Assembly (NCBI GenBank): GCA_964574935.1
Contig: CAZNOZ010000012.1
Span: 4,930 to 68,929 of the forward strand
Length of the DNA: 64,000 bases
Source: JBBECE01 sp964574935
GTDB lineage: Bacteria > Pseudomonadota > Alphaproteobacteria > Rhizobiales > Devosiaceae
Direction: 5' to 3'
This document shows, piece after piece, positions 1 to 8,451 of this stretch. The notes below the pieces were generated by a model. That model did not search any database, was not told where the DNA came from, and saw nothing but the letters and a program-made list of their open reading frames with translations. The translations under genes and the position numbers were made by a program. Within the stretch, counting starts at the first letter, position 1, and each line of letters begins with the position of its first letter.

Positions 1-1730
1 AAGCTCGGATAAAGAGCATAGAGGTGCGAGACGTGGCGGTGGTGGCGCTCGGGCGCATCGAGGTCCCAGTCCTCGCGCCATTCCTGAAGCTGGCCGTGGG
101 CGCCGATCCGGTCCGGGGCGAGGCGCGCCCGGGCGGTGTGCATTTCGGCCACCAGGTCGTCATCGACGTCGAGTTGTGTCGCCGCCGCGGTGACGACGTC
201 GAAAAGGTCGCGGATGATCTGGTTGTCCATCGCGGGGCCGGCGCACACGGTGGTGCCGAAGGGATGCCTGTTCTCCGGCGAATTCGAGGGATTGGTGACC
301 AGGTTTCCGGTTTCAGGATCCTCGGTCAGATAATCCAGGATGAAGCGTGCCGCGCCGCTGATGATCGGATAGAGGCGACGCACCAGCGCCGGATCGTCGC
401 CGGCAAACGCCGCGTGATCCCACAGCTGCACGGCCAGCCAGGCGCCGCCGGTCGGCCACATGCCCCACAGCGCGCCGTCAATCGGACCCGCCGCCCGCCA
501 CAGGTCGGTGTTGTGATGCAACACCCAGCCGCGCGCGTCGTAGTGGGCTCGGGCCATCTCGGCACCGGTCACCATCAGGTCCTCGGCCATGCCGATCAGC
601 GGCTCGAAGCACTCGGTGAGATTGGCGGGATCGGGCAGCCAGTAGTTCATCTCGAGATTGATGTTGGTGGTGTATTTGCTGCCCCAGGGCGGGTCGATCT
701 GGTTGTTCCAGATGCCTTGCAGCGTCGAAGGCTGGGTGCCCGGGCGCGAGCTGCACGCCATCAGGTAGCGCCCGAACTGCACGTAGAGCGACGCCAGCGC
801 CGGATCGTCGGCTCCCGCGAACTCGGCAATGCGGGTCGGCGTCGGCTTCGCGGCCTGGTCGGTCGTTCCCAGATCGATGCCGAAGCGGTCGAAAAGCCGC
901 CGGTAGTCGGCGACATGGGCGTCGAACAGCTCATCCCAGCTCTTGCCCGCCCGCGCCTGCCGGCGCTCGGCGAGCCGCGCTTCGCAATCGGCCGACACCT
1001 CGTCGAAGGCCACGAAGCTGGTCGCGATGTCGAGCAGGATGGTGATGGATTTGCCGCCCGACACGAGGAGAGTTCCGTCCGGGCTCGCGGCGACGGTTCC
1101 ACCGTCGATCTCAGCGTGCATCGCAAAATCGAGGCGGGCGTCGATCCCCTGCGCGGCGCGGTTGGTTCCGGCAAAGTGCAGGGTGCCCTGCTCGGTCGCA
1201 GTCGTGGTTCCGGGCTGCTCGCTGGTGAGCTGTACCTCGAGCTCGAGGGGGGCCGGCCCGTCGGTGGAAAACCGGATCGCCAGCATCTGGTCGACGGCGG
1301 AAATGAAGCTCTCCCGCCTGAACGTCGCACCGCCGTGTTCGTAGGTGACGGTCGCGAGCGCGCGCGCAATATCGAGCTCACGGCGGTAGTTGGAGACGCC
1401 GGCGTCGTGGCCCGTCGCAATCCGCAGATCGCCGGCGGGCTGGAAGCTCATCTGGGTGAGTGGGATGGCCATCATGGATTGCTGGATCAGCGCCTCGGCC
1501 TCGCTAAACGCGCGCTGCAGCACCAGTTCGCGCACGCGCGGCCAGGCCGCCCGCGCGGCCGGATTGACCGGCCGATAGGGCCCGCCGGTCCACAGCGTGT
1601 CCTCGTTGAGCTGGTAGAGCTCGTGCCCCGGGCCGCCGAACACCATGGCGCCCAGCCGTCCGTTGCCGAGGGGCAACGCCTCGATCCACCTCTCGGCGGG
1701 CTCCCGGTACCAGAGCAGATTGTCGGGCAT
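1..1730 (-). CDS. GH95 family alpha-L-fucosidase (3' end cut by window edge)
   Basis: Glycoside hydrolase family 95, which removes terminal alpha-L-fucose (or alpha-L-galactose) from oligosaccharides such as fucosylated xyloglucan. About 576 residues are visible and the C-terminal part lies left of position 1. The N-terminus has the family opening EALPLGNGRLGAMVFGG and ELYQLNEDTLWTGGP. Later come NINLEMNYW (residues 356-364), PSNSPENRHPFG with the likely acidic residue E486, and HRHVSHLYALYP at the very edge. There is no obvious signal peptide, so a cytoplasmic location acting on imported oligosaccharides is likely. The start at 1730 is preceded by a GAGG element. It is divergent from the CUT1 transporter genes, which suggests shared regulation. 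Family call is firm; substrate is inferred from the family. Confidence 0.88.
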   Translation of the reverse strand, partial: MPDNLLWYREPAERWIEALPLGNGRLGAMVFGGPGHELYQLNEDTLWTGGPYRPVNPAARAAWPRVRELVLQRAFSEAEALIQQSMMAIPLTQMSFQPAGDLRIATGHDAGVSNYRRELDIARALATVTYEHGGATFRRESFISAVDQMLAIRFSTDGPAPLELEVQLTSEQPGTTTATEQGTLHFAGTNRAAQGIDARLDFAMHAEIDGGTVAASPDGTLLVSGGKSITILLDIATSFVAFDEVSADCEARLAERRQARAGKSWDELFDAHVADYRRLFDRFGIDLGTTDQAAKPTPTRIAEFAGADDPALASLYVQFGRYLMACSSRPGTQPSTLQGIWNNQIDPPWGSKYTTNINLEMNYWLPDPANLTECFEPLIGMAEDLMVTGAEMARAHYDARGWVLHHNTDLWRAAGPIDGALWGMWPTGGAWLAVQLWDHAAFAGDDPALVRRLYPIISGAARFILDYLTEDPETGNLVTNPSNSPENRHPFGTTVCAGPAMDNQIIRDLFDVVTAAATQLDVDDDLVAEMHTARARLAPDRIGAHGQLQEWREDWDLDAPERHHRHVSHLYALYPS

Positions 1731-1830
1731 TGGGCCCCTCGCCTGTTTTCGCGCCTTGCGCGGCTGATCTCGATCCGGCACGCGACCCGCTACGAGCGGG
1801 GTGAGTGGCCGGCGGATGGTCTTTTATATG

Positions 1831-1862
1831 CAATCGCCAGATTGACGGGGCAATGGCGATTG
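1831..1862. promoter_or_regulatory. Inverted repeat, candidate operator between GH95 and CUT1 genes
   Basis: A perfect 9-bp inverted repeat, CAATCGCCA (1831-1839) and TGGCGATTG (1854-1862), with a 14-base spacer. It lies in the 396-bp divergent gap 1731-2126 between the GH95 gene and the solute-binding protein gene. No gene is seen in this gap. TTATAT just upstream (1823-1828) could be a promoter element. Which regulator binds is unknown. Confidence 0.4.
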
Positions 1863-2126
1863 GATTTTATGGGAGAAAGTACGAACCAGCGAGAGTCTCG
1901 GTGATCCCGATCAGGGCTGTTGAGGCAATCACCTTCGCTGGTATGGTAAGTTGTCATTGGCTCGCTCGGCTTACCGTTGCGCAGCGGAGGGGTGACAAGC
2001 ATGGATACCACGGGTTCGGCAAGGGCTTGTGGGTCGCCGTGTGCCGCGCAATCCGCGACGAAGGGGATTGCGGGGCGCACCGCCAAGGCAGGCACGAGCC
2101 TGCGATTGAAAGGGAGGAAGACCAAA

Positions 2127-3374
2127 ATGAAACTGAAGTTGCTGGGCGCAGTCGCCCTGGCCACGGGCATGCTCGCCACCGGCGCGCTCGCCCAGGACGT
2201 CGAGGTGCGCATGCTGCACATCGGCGACACGCCGGCGTGGAATGACACCATGCAGTCGATCATCGACGACTACAACGCGTCGCACCCGGGCGTCCACGTC
2301 ACCCGTGAACCGATGGAAAACGAGGCGCTCAGGACAAAGCTGCCGACGCTGCTGCAGTCCAACGATCCGCCGGACATCATCACCAGCTTCGGCGGCGGCG
2401 ACATCGAAGCGCAGGACGAAGCCGGCTTTCTCGAGGACATCTCCTGGGCCAAGGACCAGCTTCTGGAAGTCGTACCTCAGTCGTCGGTTGGCGCCTTCGA
2501 GGTGCATGGCAAGCTGGTCGGCGTGGCGACCGACCTCTCGCTCGTCAACCTGTACGTGAACAAGCCGCTCCTCGATCAGGCCGGCGTGACGCTCGACGAT
2601 CTGAGCACCTGGGACGGCTTCCTGGCCGCGGTCCAGAAGATCAAGGACGCGGGCATCACCCCGATCCTGACCTCCGGTCACGACAAGTGGCCGGTGCAGC
2701 ACTGGCTGCTCTACCTGATGATGCGTGAGGGCGGCGCGGACATCATGAACCGCGTCCGCTCCGAAGGCTTCGCCATTCCGGACTTCATCAAGGCGGCCAA
2801 CGATCTGATCGAACTCGGTCAGCACGGTCCGTTCCAGGACAGCTGGCTCTCCGACGACTGGCTGACCTCGATCGGCGAGTTCGGTGACGGCGACGGCGCC
2901 ATCTACCTGGCGGGCAACTGGTCGATCGTGCAGCAGGCCGACAACGCCGCCGATGGCGTGGGGATCGCACCCGACGACCTGGTCCTCATTCCGTTCCCGT
3001 CCGGCCTCGCCGACAAGGATGGCGGCACCGGTACGGTCGGTGGCATCACCGGTTGGGCCGTCACCAAGGGCGCCCCGAAGGAAGCTGTCGACTTCCTGAC
3101 CTACTACGCGTCGGTCGACTCCCAGAAGCGGTTCGCGGAAGCCAATCTGGGCATTCCGTCGGCCATCGGCGTGGAGCAGTACATCTCCGAGCCGAAGCTG
3201 CAGTGGGTGGTCGAGACCATCGGCAAGGCGTCGGTGCACCAGCTGTTCGCCGACCGGTTCCTCGGCCCGTCCGCGGGCGGTGCCTACAACGACGTTGCGG
3301 TGGCATTGGCCGCCGGCGAGATGACGGCCGAAGAAGCGGCCGCCGCCTTGCAGGACGCCTGGGACAACAGGTAA
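2127..3374 (+). CDS. CUT1-type sugar ABC transporter, extracellular solute-binding protein
   Basis: Periplasmic binding protein (family 1, MalE/UgpB type) of 415 residues that delivers a sugar or oligosaccharide to the permeases encoded next. Residues 1-22 are a clear signal peptide ending GALA-Q. The ATG at 2127 was chosen because AGGGAGG at 2111-2117 sits at the right distance and the signal peptide begins there; an upstream in-frame ATG at 1977 would add 50 residues with no family character. A stem-loop follows the stop (3393-3422), a common device for making more binding protein than permease. Divergent from the GH95 gene, which points to fucosylated glycans as substrate, an inference only. 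Confidence 0.9.
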   Translation: MKLKLLGAVALATGMLATGALAQDVEVRMLHIGDTPAWNDTMQSIIDDYNASHPGVHVTREPMENEALRTKLPTLLQSNDPPDIITSFGGGDIEAQDEAGFLEDISWAKDQLLEVVPQSSVGAFEVHGKLVGVATDLSLVNLYVNKPLLDQAGVTLDDLSTWDGFLAAVQKIKDAGITPILTSGHDKWPVQHWLLYLMMREGGADIMNRVRSEGFAIPDFIKAANDLIELGQHGPFQDSWLSDDWLTSIGEFGDGDGAIYLAGNWSIVQQADNAADGVGIAPDDLVLIPFPSGLADKDGGTGTVGGITGWAVTKGAPKEAVDFLTYYASVDSQKRFAEANLGIPSAIGVEQYISEPKLQWVVETIGKASVHQLFADRFLGPSAGGAYNDVAVALAAGEMTAEEAAAALQDAWDNR

Positions 3375-3392
3375 GCCTCAACGCCTGAATCC

Positions 3393-3422
3393 GGACCTCC
3401 GGCGCATCAGCGCCGGGGGTCC
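3393..3422 (+). terminator. Stem-loop between binding protein and permease genes
   Basis: GGACC-CCGGCGC pairs with GCGCCGG-GGTCC around an ATCA loop, with one mismatch region. It has no U-tract, so it is more likely an mRNA-stabilising or partial-attenuation hairpin than a full terminator. Confidence 0.5.
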
Positions 3423-3449
3423 ACTCGAAACACTCGTGCAGGCTCGGGA

Positions 3450-4364
3450 ATGATGGCGGTGGCCGCGCAAAGCCTTCCTTATATCTCGTCTCGGCGCGGC
3501 CTCAGGGGCTGGAAGACAGCGGCCATCTTCACCGCGCCGGCGCTGATCCTGTTCACGCTGTTCATCGTGTGGCCGGTGATCGAGGCGGGAAGCACGTCGG
3601 TCTACAACTGGAACGGGCTGGGTGCGCCGCGCGCCGAAAAATTCCTCGGGCTGGGCAACTTCCAGCAGCTCCTGGGCAACAAGACGTTTGTCCGGGCGCT
3701 CGGCAACACCGGGCTGATCCTCGCGTCCTCGCTTCTGATCCAGCTGCCGTTGGCGCTGGGCATCGCCCAGCTGGTGGCCCGACGGCGCTGGGGATCGGTG
3801 GCGTTCCGTCTGATCTTCTTCATGCCGTTCATTCTGGCGGACGTCGCCGCCGGGTTGATCTTCCGGTTCGTTTTCGACGGCGACGTGGGGTTGGTGACAC
3901 AGCTCAGCATGTTGTTCGGCGGTGGCGAGATTCACCTGCTGTCGGACAAGAACCTCGCCATCACGACGATCCTGTTCGTGGCGACGTGGAAGTATTTCGG
4001 CTTCCACATGATGCTTTACGTCGCCGGCATGCAGGCCATCGACCGCAGCCTCTACGAGGCCGCCTCCATCGACGGCGCCAACGCGTGGCAGCAATTCTGG
4101 CATGTGACGTTGCCGGGGATCGCCTCGACGATCCGGCTGTCGGTGTTCTTCGCGATCCTGGGGTGCCTGCAGTTCTTCGACCTGGTGGTACCGCTGACCG
4201 GCGGGGGCCCGCTGAACTCCTCGCACACGATCGTGTCGTTCCTCTACTATTTCGGCATCGCCCGCATGCGGGTCGGCTACGGCAACGCCGTTGGCGTGAC
4301 CCTGTTCATCCTGTGCGTGATCGTGGCTCTGGGCTATCGCAGATGGATCATGCGCAATGACTGA
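3450..4364 (+). CDS. CUT1-type sugar ABC transporter permease (MalF/UgpA-like)
   Basis: Inner-membrane permease of 304 residues with about six hydrophobic helices, first at residues 28-48. The EAA loop that contacts the ATPase is visible near residues 203-223 as EAASIDGANAWQQF followed by VTLPG. The start is one of two adjacent ATG codons. It lies 75 bp after the binding-protein gene and overlaps the next permease gene by 8 bp, so the two permeases form one heterodimer. No ATPase gene of this system is present, so a shared MsiK/UgpC-type ATPase encoded elsewhere is the likely energy source. Confidence 0.9.
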   Translation: MMAVAAQSLPYISSRRGLRGWKTAAIFTAPALILFTLFIVWPVIEAGSTSVYNWNGLGAPRAEKFLGLGNFQQLLGNKTFVRALGNTGLILASSLLIQLPLALGIAQLVARRRWGSVAFRLIFFMPFILADVAAGLIFRFVFDGDVGLVTQLSMLFGGGEIHLLSDKNLAITTILFVATWKYFGFHMMLYVAGMQAIDRSLYEAASIDGANAWQQFWHVTLPGIASTIRLSVFFAILGCLQFFDLVVPLTGGGPLNSSHTIVSFLYYFGIARMRVGYGNAVGVTLFILCVIVALGYRRWIMRND

Positions 4365-5232
4365 CCGGGCGCTGCCAGCGACGCGCTATATCGAGCCGAC
4401 GGCGCGCTATGTGGACCCGATGTGGTCGCTGGTGCGGCTGCTGATCCTGTTTCTGGTGGCCGGCGTGGTGCTTATCCCGATCCTTTCGACCGCGCTGGGC
4501 GGCCTGAAGACGATCGGCGAGCTCAGGACCAATCCGTTCGGGCTGCCCCACGAATGGCTGTGGGACAACTACATAACCGTCGCCAGCCGCGAACGCGTCT
4601 GGCAGATGCTCGGTAATTCGCTGAATATCGGCCTGTTCACGGTGGCGCTGACCCTGGCGGTGGGGGCACCGGCGGCCTTCGCCTTCGCGCATCTGAAATT
4701 CTACGGCGAACAGTTGCTGTTCAACTACCTGATCCTGGGGCTGACCTTTCCGTTCGCGACCGCCATCCTGCCGCTGTTCCTGAAAATCCGCGACCTCAAT
4801 CTGCTGGATACGCACTGGGGGATCATCATTCCGCAGGTGGCGTTCGGAATGGCGTCGAGCGTGCTTTTGATGCGCAACGCCTTCCGGCAGATCCCCGACG
4901 AAGTGGTGGAGGCGGCCCTGGTGGACGGCGCCTCCTATGCGCGCATCTTCCGGTCGATCATTCTTCCGCTGTCGCTGCCGATCCTGTCGACGGTCGCGAT
5001 CATCTCCTTCGTGACGAGCTGGAACAACTACCTGTTGCCGCTGGTGGTTCTGAACTCACCGGGCAATTACCCGTGGCCGCTCGGGCTGATGGAGTTCCAC
5101 AGCCTGTACACGACCGACTGGCCATCGATCCTGTGCTACATCACGCTGACGATCATGCCGGCGATCTTCGTGTTCCTGATCGCGCAGCGCTACATCGTGG
5201 CCGGCCTCACCGCCGGCGCGGTCAAGGCCTGA
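4357..5232 (+). CDS. CUT1-type sugar ABC transporter permease (MalG/UgpE-like)
   Basis: Second permease of the CUT1 importer, 291 residues. It has about six membrane segments and the EAA motif EAALVDGASYARIFRSI about two thirds along. The start overlaps the upstream permease by 8 bp. Its last codons (GAVKA-stop) lie in the first unit of a short tandem repeat that continues past the stop codon. The following gene is convergent, so the transcription unit ends here. Confidence 0.9.
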   Translation: MTDRALPATRYIEPTARYVDPMWSLVRLLILFLVAGVVLIPILSTALGGLKTIGELRTNPFGLPHEWLWDNYITVASRERVWQMLGNSLNIGLFTVALTLAVGAPAAFAFAHLKFYGEQLLFNYLILGLTFPFATAILPLFLKIRDLNLLDTHWGIIIPQVAFGMASSVLLMRNAFRQIPDEVVEAALVDGASYARIFRSIILPLSLPILSTVAIISFVTSWNNYLLPLVVLNSPGNYPWPLGLMEFHSLYTTDWPSILCYITLTIMPAIFVFLIAQRYIVAGLTAGAVKA

Positions 5233-5281
5233 ACGCGCCTAGCCGGCGCGGTCAAGGCCTGAGTGTGCCTAGCCGGCGCGG
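5212..5281. repeat. 30-bp tandem repeat, 2.3 copies, between convergent gene ends
   Basis: The 21-mer starting at 5212 recurs at 5242 and its first ten bases again at 5272. Each unit carries a plus-strand TGA and a minus-strand stop (CTA read forward), so both the permease and the convergent esterase end inside the array. The duplicated part is noncoding for the permease after 5232. Confidence 0.75.
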
Positions 5282-6219
5282 CGCACGAGATCGGCGACGA
5301 AATCGGCGGCGTCGCCGATGATCCGGTCGGCCAGCGGCGTGACCGCCCGCATGATCCAGATACCGTGCAGCGCGCCGCGATATTCCGTGAAGCGCACGTC
5401 GACTCCCGCCTCGACGAGACGGGCCGCGTAGGCGCGGCCCTCGTCGCGCAGCGGATCGAACTCGCAGGTGGCGACGAACGCCGGCGGCAGCCCCGCCAGA
5501 TCGTCCGCCAGGAGCACCGAGACCTCCGGTCCGAGCCGGGTCGCCCGGTCGGGCGCATAGGCCTCGTAGCAGTTGCGCAATCCCTGGGCCTCGAGCATGT
5601 AGCCGCTGGCGAACTGCGCGTAGCTCTCAGAGCCCATCCGCCCGTCGGTCACCGGATAGATCAGCACCTGACCGCCAACAGGCAGGGATTTGTCGCGGGC
5701 CCTCAAAGCGAGAGACGCGGCGAGATTGCCGCCGGCGCTTTCGCCGCCCAGGATCGGCGCCGACGCGTCGAGGCCCAGCGCGGGCCCCGAGTCGACGAGC
5801 CAGCGCAGGGCGGCTTCGCAATCGTCGAGACCGGCGGGGTACGGAGCTTCCGGCGCCTTGCGATAGCTCACGGATACGACGGCGCACCCCGCCCGATTGG
5901 CCAGGAGGCGCGCGGCGCCGTCATGGGTATCGATGCTGCCGTTCACCCAGCCGCCGCCGTGGATGAACAGCACCGATCCGCGGGCGTCTTCAGGCCGATA
6001 GATGCGCGCCCGCAGTGTCCGTCCGTCCGCCGGCAGCTCCAAATCCTCGACATGCGCGACGCTGTCCGGATCGCCCCAGTGCGCCGGCCAGGTGGCCTCG
6101 GCACGGGCTCGCATCTGGGTCCAGGACAGGTTCTTCAATCCCGGGTTGTCGGCCAGTTCCCTCGCCAGATCGTCGAGGAGGGCCCGCATGTCCGGCCTCA
6201 GGACGGGCGTGTCGGCCAT
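5269..6219 (-). CDS. HSL-family alpha/beta-hydrolase (esterase)
   Basis: Serine esterase of 316 residues of the hormone-sensitive-lipase family (alpha/beta-hydrolase fold 3). The oxyanion-hole motif HGGG is at residues 87-90, the nucleophile S161 in GESAGG, then D255 in CEFDPLRDEG and H285 in GALHGI complete the triad. The ATG at 6219 has AGGAGG seven bases upstream, better than the upstream ATG at 6240. It is last in the minus-strand operon with the dehydrogenase and CUT2 genes, 135 bp downstream of the former. A role in removing acetyl or other acyl groups from a sugar substrate is possible; the true substrate cannot be read from sequence. Confidence 0.9.
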   Translation of the reverse strand: MADTPVLRPDMRALLDDLARELADNPGLKNLSWTQMRARAEATWPAHWGDPDSVAHVEDLELPADGRTLRARIYRPEDARGSVLFIHGGGWVNGSIDTHDGAARLLANRAGCAVVSVSYRKAPEAPYPAGLDDCEAALRWLVDSGPALGLDASAPILGGESAGGNLAASLALRARDKSLPVGGQVLIYPVTDGRMGSESYAQFASGYMLEAQGLRNCYEAYAPDRATRLGPEVSVLLADDLAGLPPAFVATCEFDPLRDEGRAYAARLVEAGVDVRFTEYRGALHGIWIMRAVTPLADRIIGDAADFVADLVRRAG

Positions 6220-6354
6220 ATTGTTCCTCCTAATCGGCAAGGGTGTCCGCGGCGCGGCGGCGCGCGGCTTATCGCAACCGACCTTTCAAGGAAATTCCCG
6301 CCGCATCAACCCCGGCGCCCGGCTCGAATGCCGCCCGCCTCGGGGCGCGGCGGT

Positions 6355-7401
6355 TCAGGCGTCCATTGCGATCAGTGCCTTGATCAGGCCGCCCTTCTGC
6401 GATGCCCATTTGGGGATGTCACGCGCCGCGTCGGCGAGCGTGGTGCGGTGCGTGACGAGGCGGTCGACCGGGATGCGGCCCTGGCGAATTGACTCAATGA
6501 CGTGCTCGAAGTCGGCCAGGACGGCGTTTCGGCTGCCCAGCAGCGTCACCTCTTTGCGATGGAAGTCCGGATCGCTGAAGACGATCGAATCCTTGACCAC
6601 GCTGACCAACACATAGCGGCCGCCGGGGGCGACAAAATCGAAGCCCCGCTCCATGGCGGCGGCGCTTCCAGTGGCATCGAACACGACGTCGAAGCCCTCG
6701 CCGCCGGTCAGATCGGCGACCGAGGCGACCGCGTCGTCGCCACCGTGAATGGTGGCTACGTCGACGATCGAGCTCGCCGCCGCCAGCCGGTTCGCGTCGA
6801 GATCCATGACCGTCACCGCCGCGTCGCATTCACGAGCGAACAGGGACACGCCCAATCCGATCGGTCCGCACCCGACGACGAGGACGCGCTGTCCGGCCGC
6901 GATCGCTCCCCGGCGCACCGCATGCGCGCCAATGGCGAGAAATTCGACCGCCGCGCATTCGTCCAGGCTGAGCCCATCGCCGCGCACCAGGTTCTGTTGC
7001 GGCACCGACAGCAGCGACGTCATGCCACCGTCGCGGTGCACCCCGAGTACGGAGATGTTCACGCAGCAGTTCGGTTTGCCGGCGCGGCAGGCGATGCACT
7101 CGCCGCACGACAGATAGGGGATGACCACATAGGTGCCGCCGGGCACCAGATCCGAGCCCTGCGGCGCCTCGACGATTTCGACCGCGAGTTCGTGCCCCAT
7201 GACGCGCGGATATTCGAGAAACGGGTGCTTGCCTTCGAAGATGTGAAAGTCGGTGCCGCAAATCCCCACGCGGCGGGGCCGAACAAGCGCCTCCCCCTCG
7301 TTGCGCGAGGGTCCGGGGCGGCGCTCGAAACCGAGTTCGCCGGGCTTGTAGCAGACGAGCGCTTCCGTCTCGTCGGGCGCGTGCGCGGAGCTGAGGGTCA
7401 T
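6355..7401 (-). CDS. Zinc-dependent alcohol (sugar/polyol) dehydrogenase, MDR family
   Basis: Medium-chain dehydrogenase of 348 residues, sorbitol/threonine dehydrogenase type. Catalytic zinc ligands are C48 (GICGTD), H70 and E71 (GHE). The structural zinc cysteines are C99, C102, C105 and C112 or C113. The NAD-binding motif GCGPIGLG starts at 177. It sits in an operon with a CUT2 importer and near a GH95 fucosidase, so oxidation of a sugar or sugar acid such as L-fucose, L-galactonate or L-fuconate is a reasonable guess. A 12-bp hairpin with T-rich tail precedes it, so expression may be lower than that of the binding protein upstream. Confidence 0.88.
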   Translation of the reverse strand: MTLSSAHAPDETEALVCYKPGELGFERRPGPSRNEGEALVRPRRVGICGTDFHIFEGKHPFLEYPRVMGHELAVEIVEAPQGSDLVPGGTYVVIPYLSCGECIACRAGKPNCCVNISVLGVHRDGGMTSLLSVPQQNLVRGDGLSLDECAAVEFLAIGAHAVRRGAIAAGQRVLVVGCGPIGLGVSLFARECDAAVTVMDLDANRLAAASSIVDVATIHGGDDAVASVADLTGGEGFDVVFDATGSAAAMERGFDFVAPGGRYVLVSVVKDSIVFSDPDFHRKEVTLLGSRNAVLADFEHVIESIRQGRIPVDRLVTHRTTLADAARDIPKWASQKGGLIKALIAMDA

Positions 7402-7418
7402 ATCACTGCCAAAAAGAT

Positions 7419-7448
7419 ACCGGAGTCGGGACGAAGCCCGACTCCGGT
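7419..7448 (-). terminator. Intrinsic terminator or attenuator after CUT2 binding-protein gene
   Basis: A perfect 12-bp stem, ACCGGAGTCGGG with CCCGACTCCGGT, around a 6-base loop. Read on the minus strand it is followed by ATCTTTTTGG, so it has the form of a Rho-independent terminator. It lies between the binding protein stop (7456) and the dehydrogenase start (7401), within what is otherwise one operon. Confidence 0.75.
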
Positions 7449-7455
7449 GGGGTTG

Positions 7456-8373
7456 CTACATCATGTCGTGCATGTTGTCGGGCGTAACGAGCGCGGCGCC
7501 CGAGTCGATCAACGACTCAACTTCTCCGCCGCGGATCGCCGAGGCGAGGGCCTCAACGCCGTACTTGGCCATGTTGAAGGGGAACTGCGCCACGGTGGCG
7601 TCTTCATAGCCCGCCTCCATGGCCTCCGCTTCGCCACAGCAGAAGTCGAAGCCCTGCAGGAAGATGTTGCCGGGGTCGATGCCCGCATTCTCGATCGCCT
7701 TGGCGGCACCGGCCGCCGGAGGACCGCACGCCGCGTAGATGGCGTTGACGTCCGGATTGGCGGTCAGGATGTCCTGGGCGACATTGAGGCCCAGTTCCTC
7801 GGTGCAATTGGTGGCACCGCGGCCGACGATCTCGACGTTGATACCTCCGAGACCCTCGAGCATGCCGTTGACCCGGTCATCGAGCGCCGGGACGCCGGGC
7901 ACGCCTTCGAGAATACCCAGCGTGTCGCCGTCGTTGAGTACGGTCGCGAGGTTCTGGCCCGCGATGACGCCGGCGGCGTAGTTATCGGTCGTGGCGATGG
8001 CGGTCAGGCCGGTCCAGTCCGGAATGGAGTTGTCCATCAGGACAACCTTCACGCCCTGCTCGATCGCCCGGTCGAGCGTCGAGGCGACCGTCGGATCGAC
8101 CGGCGTGATGGCGATGCCGTCAACACCCTGGACGACCATCGACTCGATGAGCCGGATCTGGCCTTCGATGTCGGTGGCCGACTCGCCCACGCCGAAGACC
8201 AGCTCGATATTGCCGTCTTCCTCGGCAGCGGCACGTGCTCCATCTTCCATGGTGGCGAAGAACGGCACCGGGAACTTGGTGATGAAGCCGATTTTGACGC
8301 TGTCCTGAGCTGACGCGGGACCAGCGGTCACGGCAGCGATCGCCAGCCCTCCCAGCAGCAGATTTAGTTTCAT
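7456..8373 (-). CDS. CUT2-type sugar ABC transporter, substrate-binding protein (RbsB-like)
   Basis: Periplasmic sugar-binding protein of 305 residues, type I periplasmic-binding fold as in RbsB. Residues 1-22 form a signal peptide (cleavage after PASA-Q), and the mature part begins with the usual beta strand VKIGFITKFPVPFF. The motif DGIAITPVDP is typical of the family. GGGAGG precedes the ATG. It is third in the minus-strand operon permease-ATPase-binding protein and is followed by a strong hairpin. The sugar is not known. Confidence 0.92.
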   Translation of the reverse strand: MKLNLLLGGLAIAAVTAGPASAQDSVKIGFITKFPVPFFATMEDGARAAAEEDGNIELVFGVGESATDIEGQIRLIESMVVQGVDGIAITPVDPTVASTLDRAIEQGVKVVLMDNSIPDWTGLTAIATTDNYAAGVIAGQNLATVLNDGDTLGILEGVPGVPALDDRVNGMLEGLGGINVEIVGRGATNCTEELGLNVAQDILTANPDVNAIYAACGPPAAGAAKAIENAGIDPGNIFLQGFDFCCGEAEAMEAGYEDATVAQFPFNMAKYGVEALASAIRGGEVESLIDSGAALVTPDNMHDMM

Positions 8374-8451
8374 GGTCTACCTCCCATTTGCGGTCGCCTC
8401 GGTTTGATTGCGACCTTCCTCTCCGCCTTCCCTTCGGGGTCGGCGAATTCC

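Noticed and set aside
24..1904. Long plus-strand open frame of 626 codons
   Set aside because: It is the shadow of the GH95 gene on the minus strand, which has clear family motifs. The plus-strand protein is Arg- and Gly-rich and matches nothing.
1977..2126. 50-residue N-terminal extension of the CUT1 binding protein
   Set aside because: The signal peptide and ribosome site place the start at 2127.
5263..6492. 409-codon plus-strand frame opposite the esterase
   Set aside because: Shadow of a gene with a complete catalytic triad.
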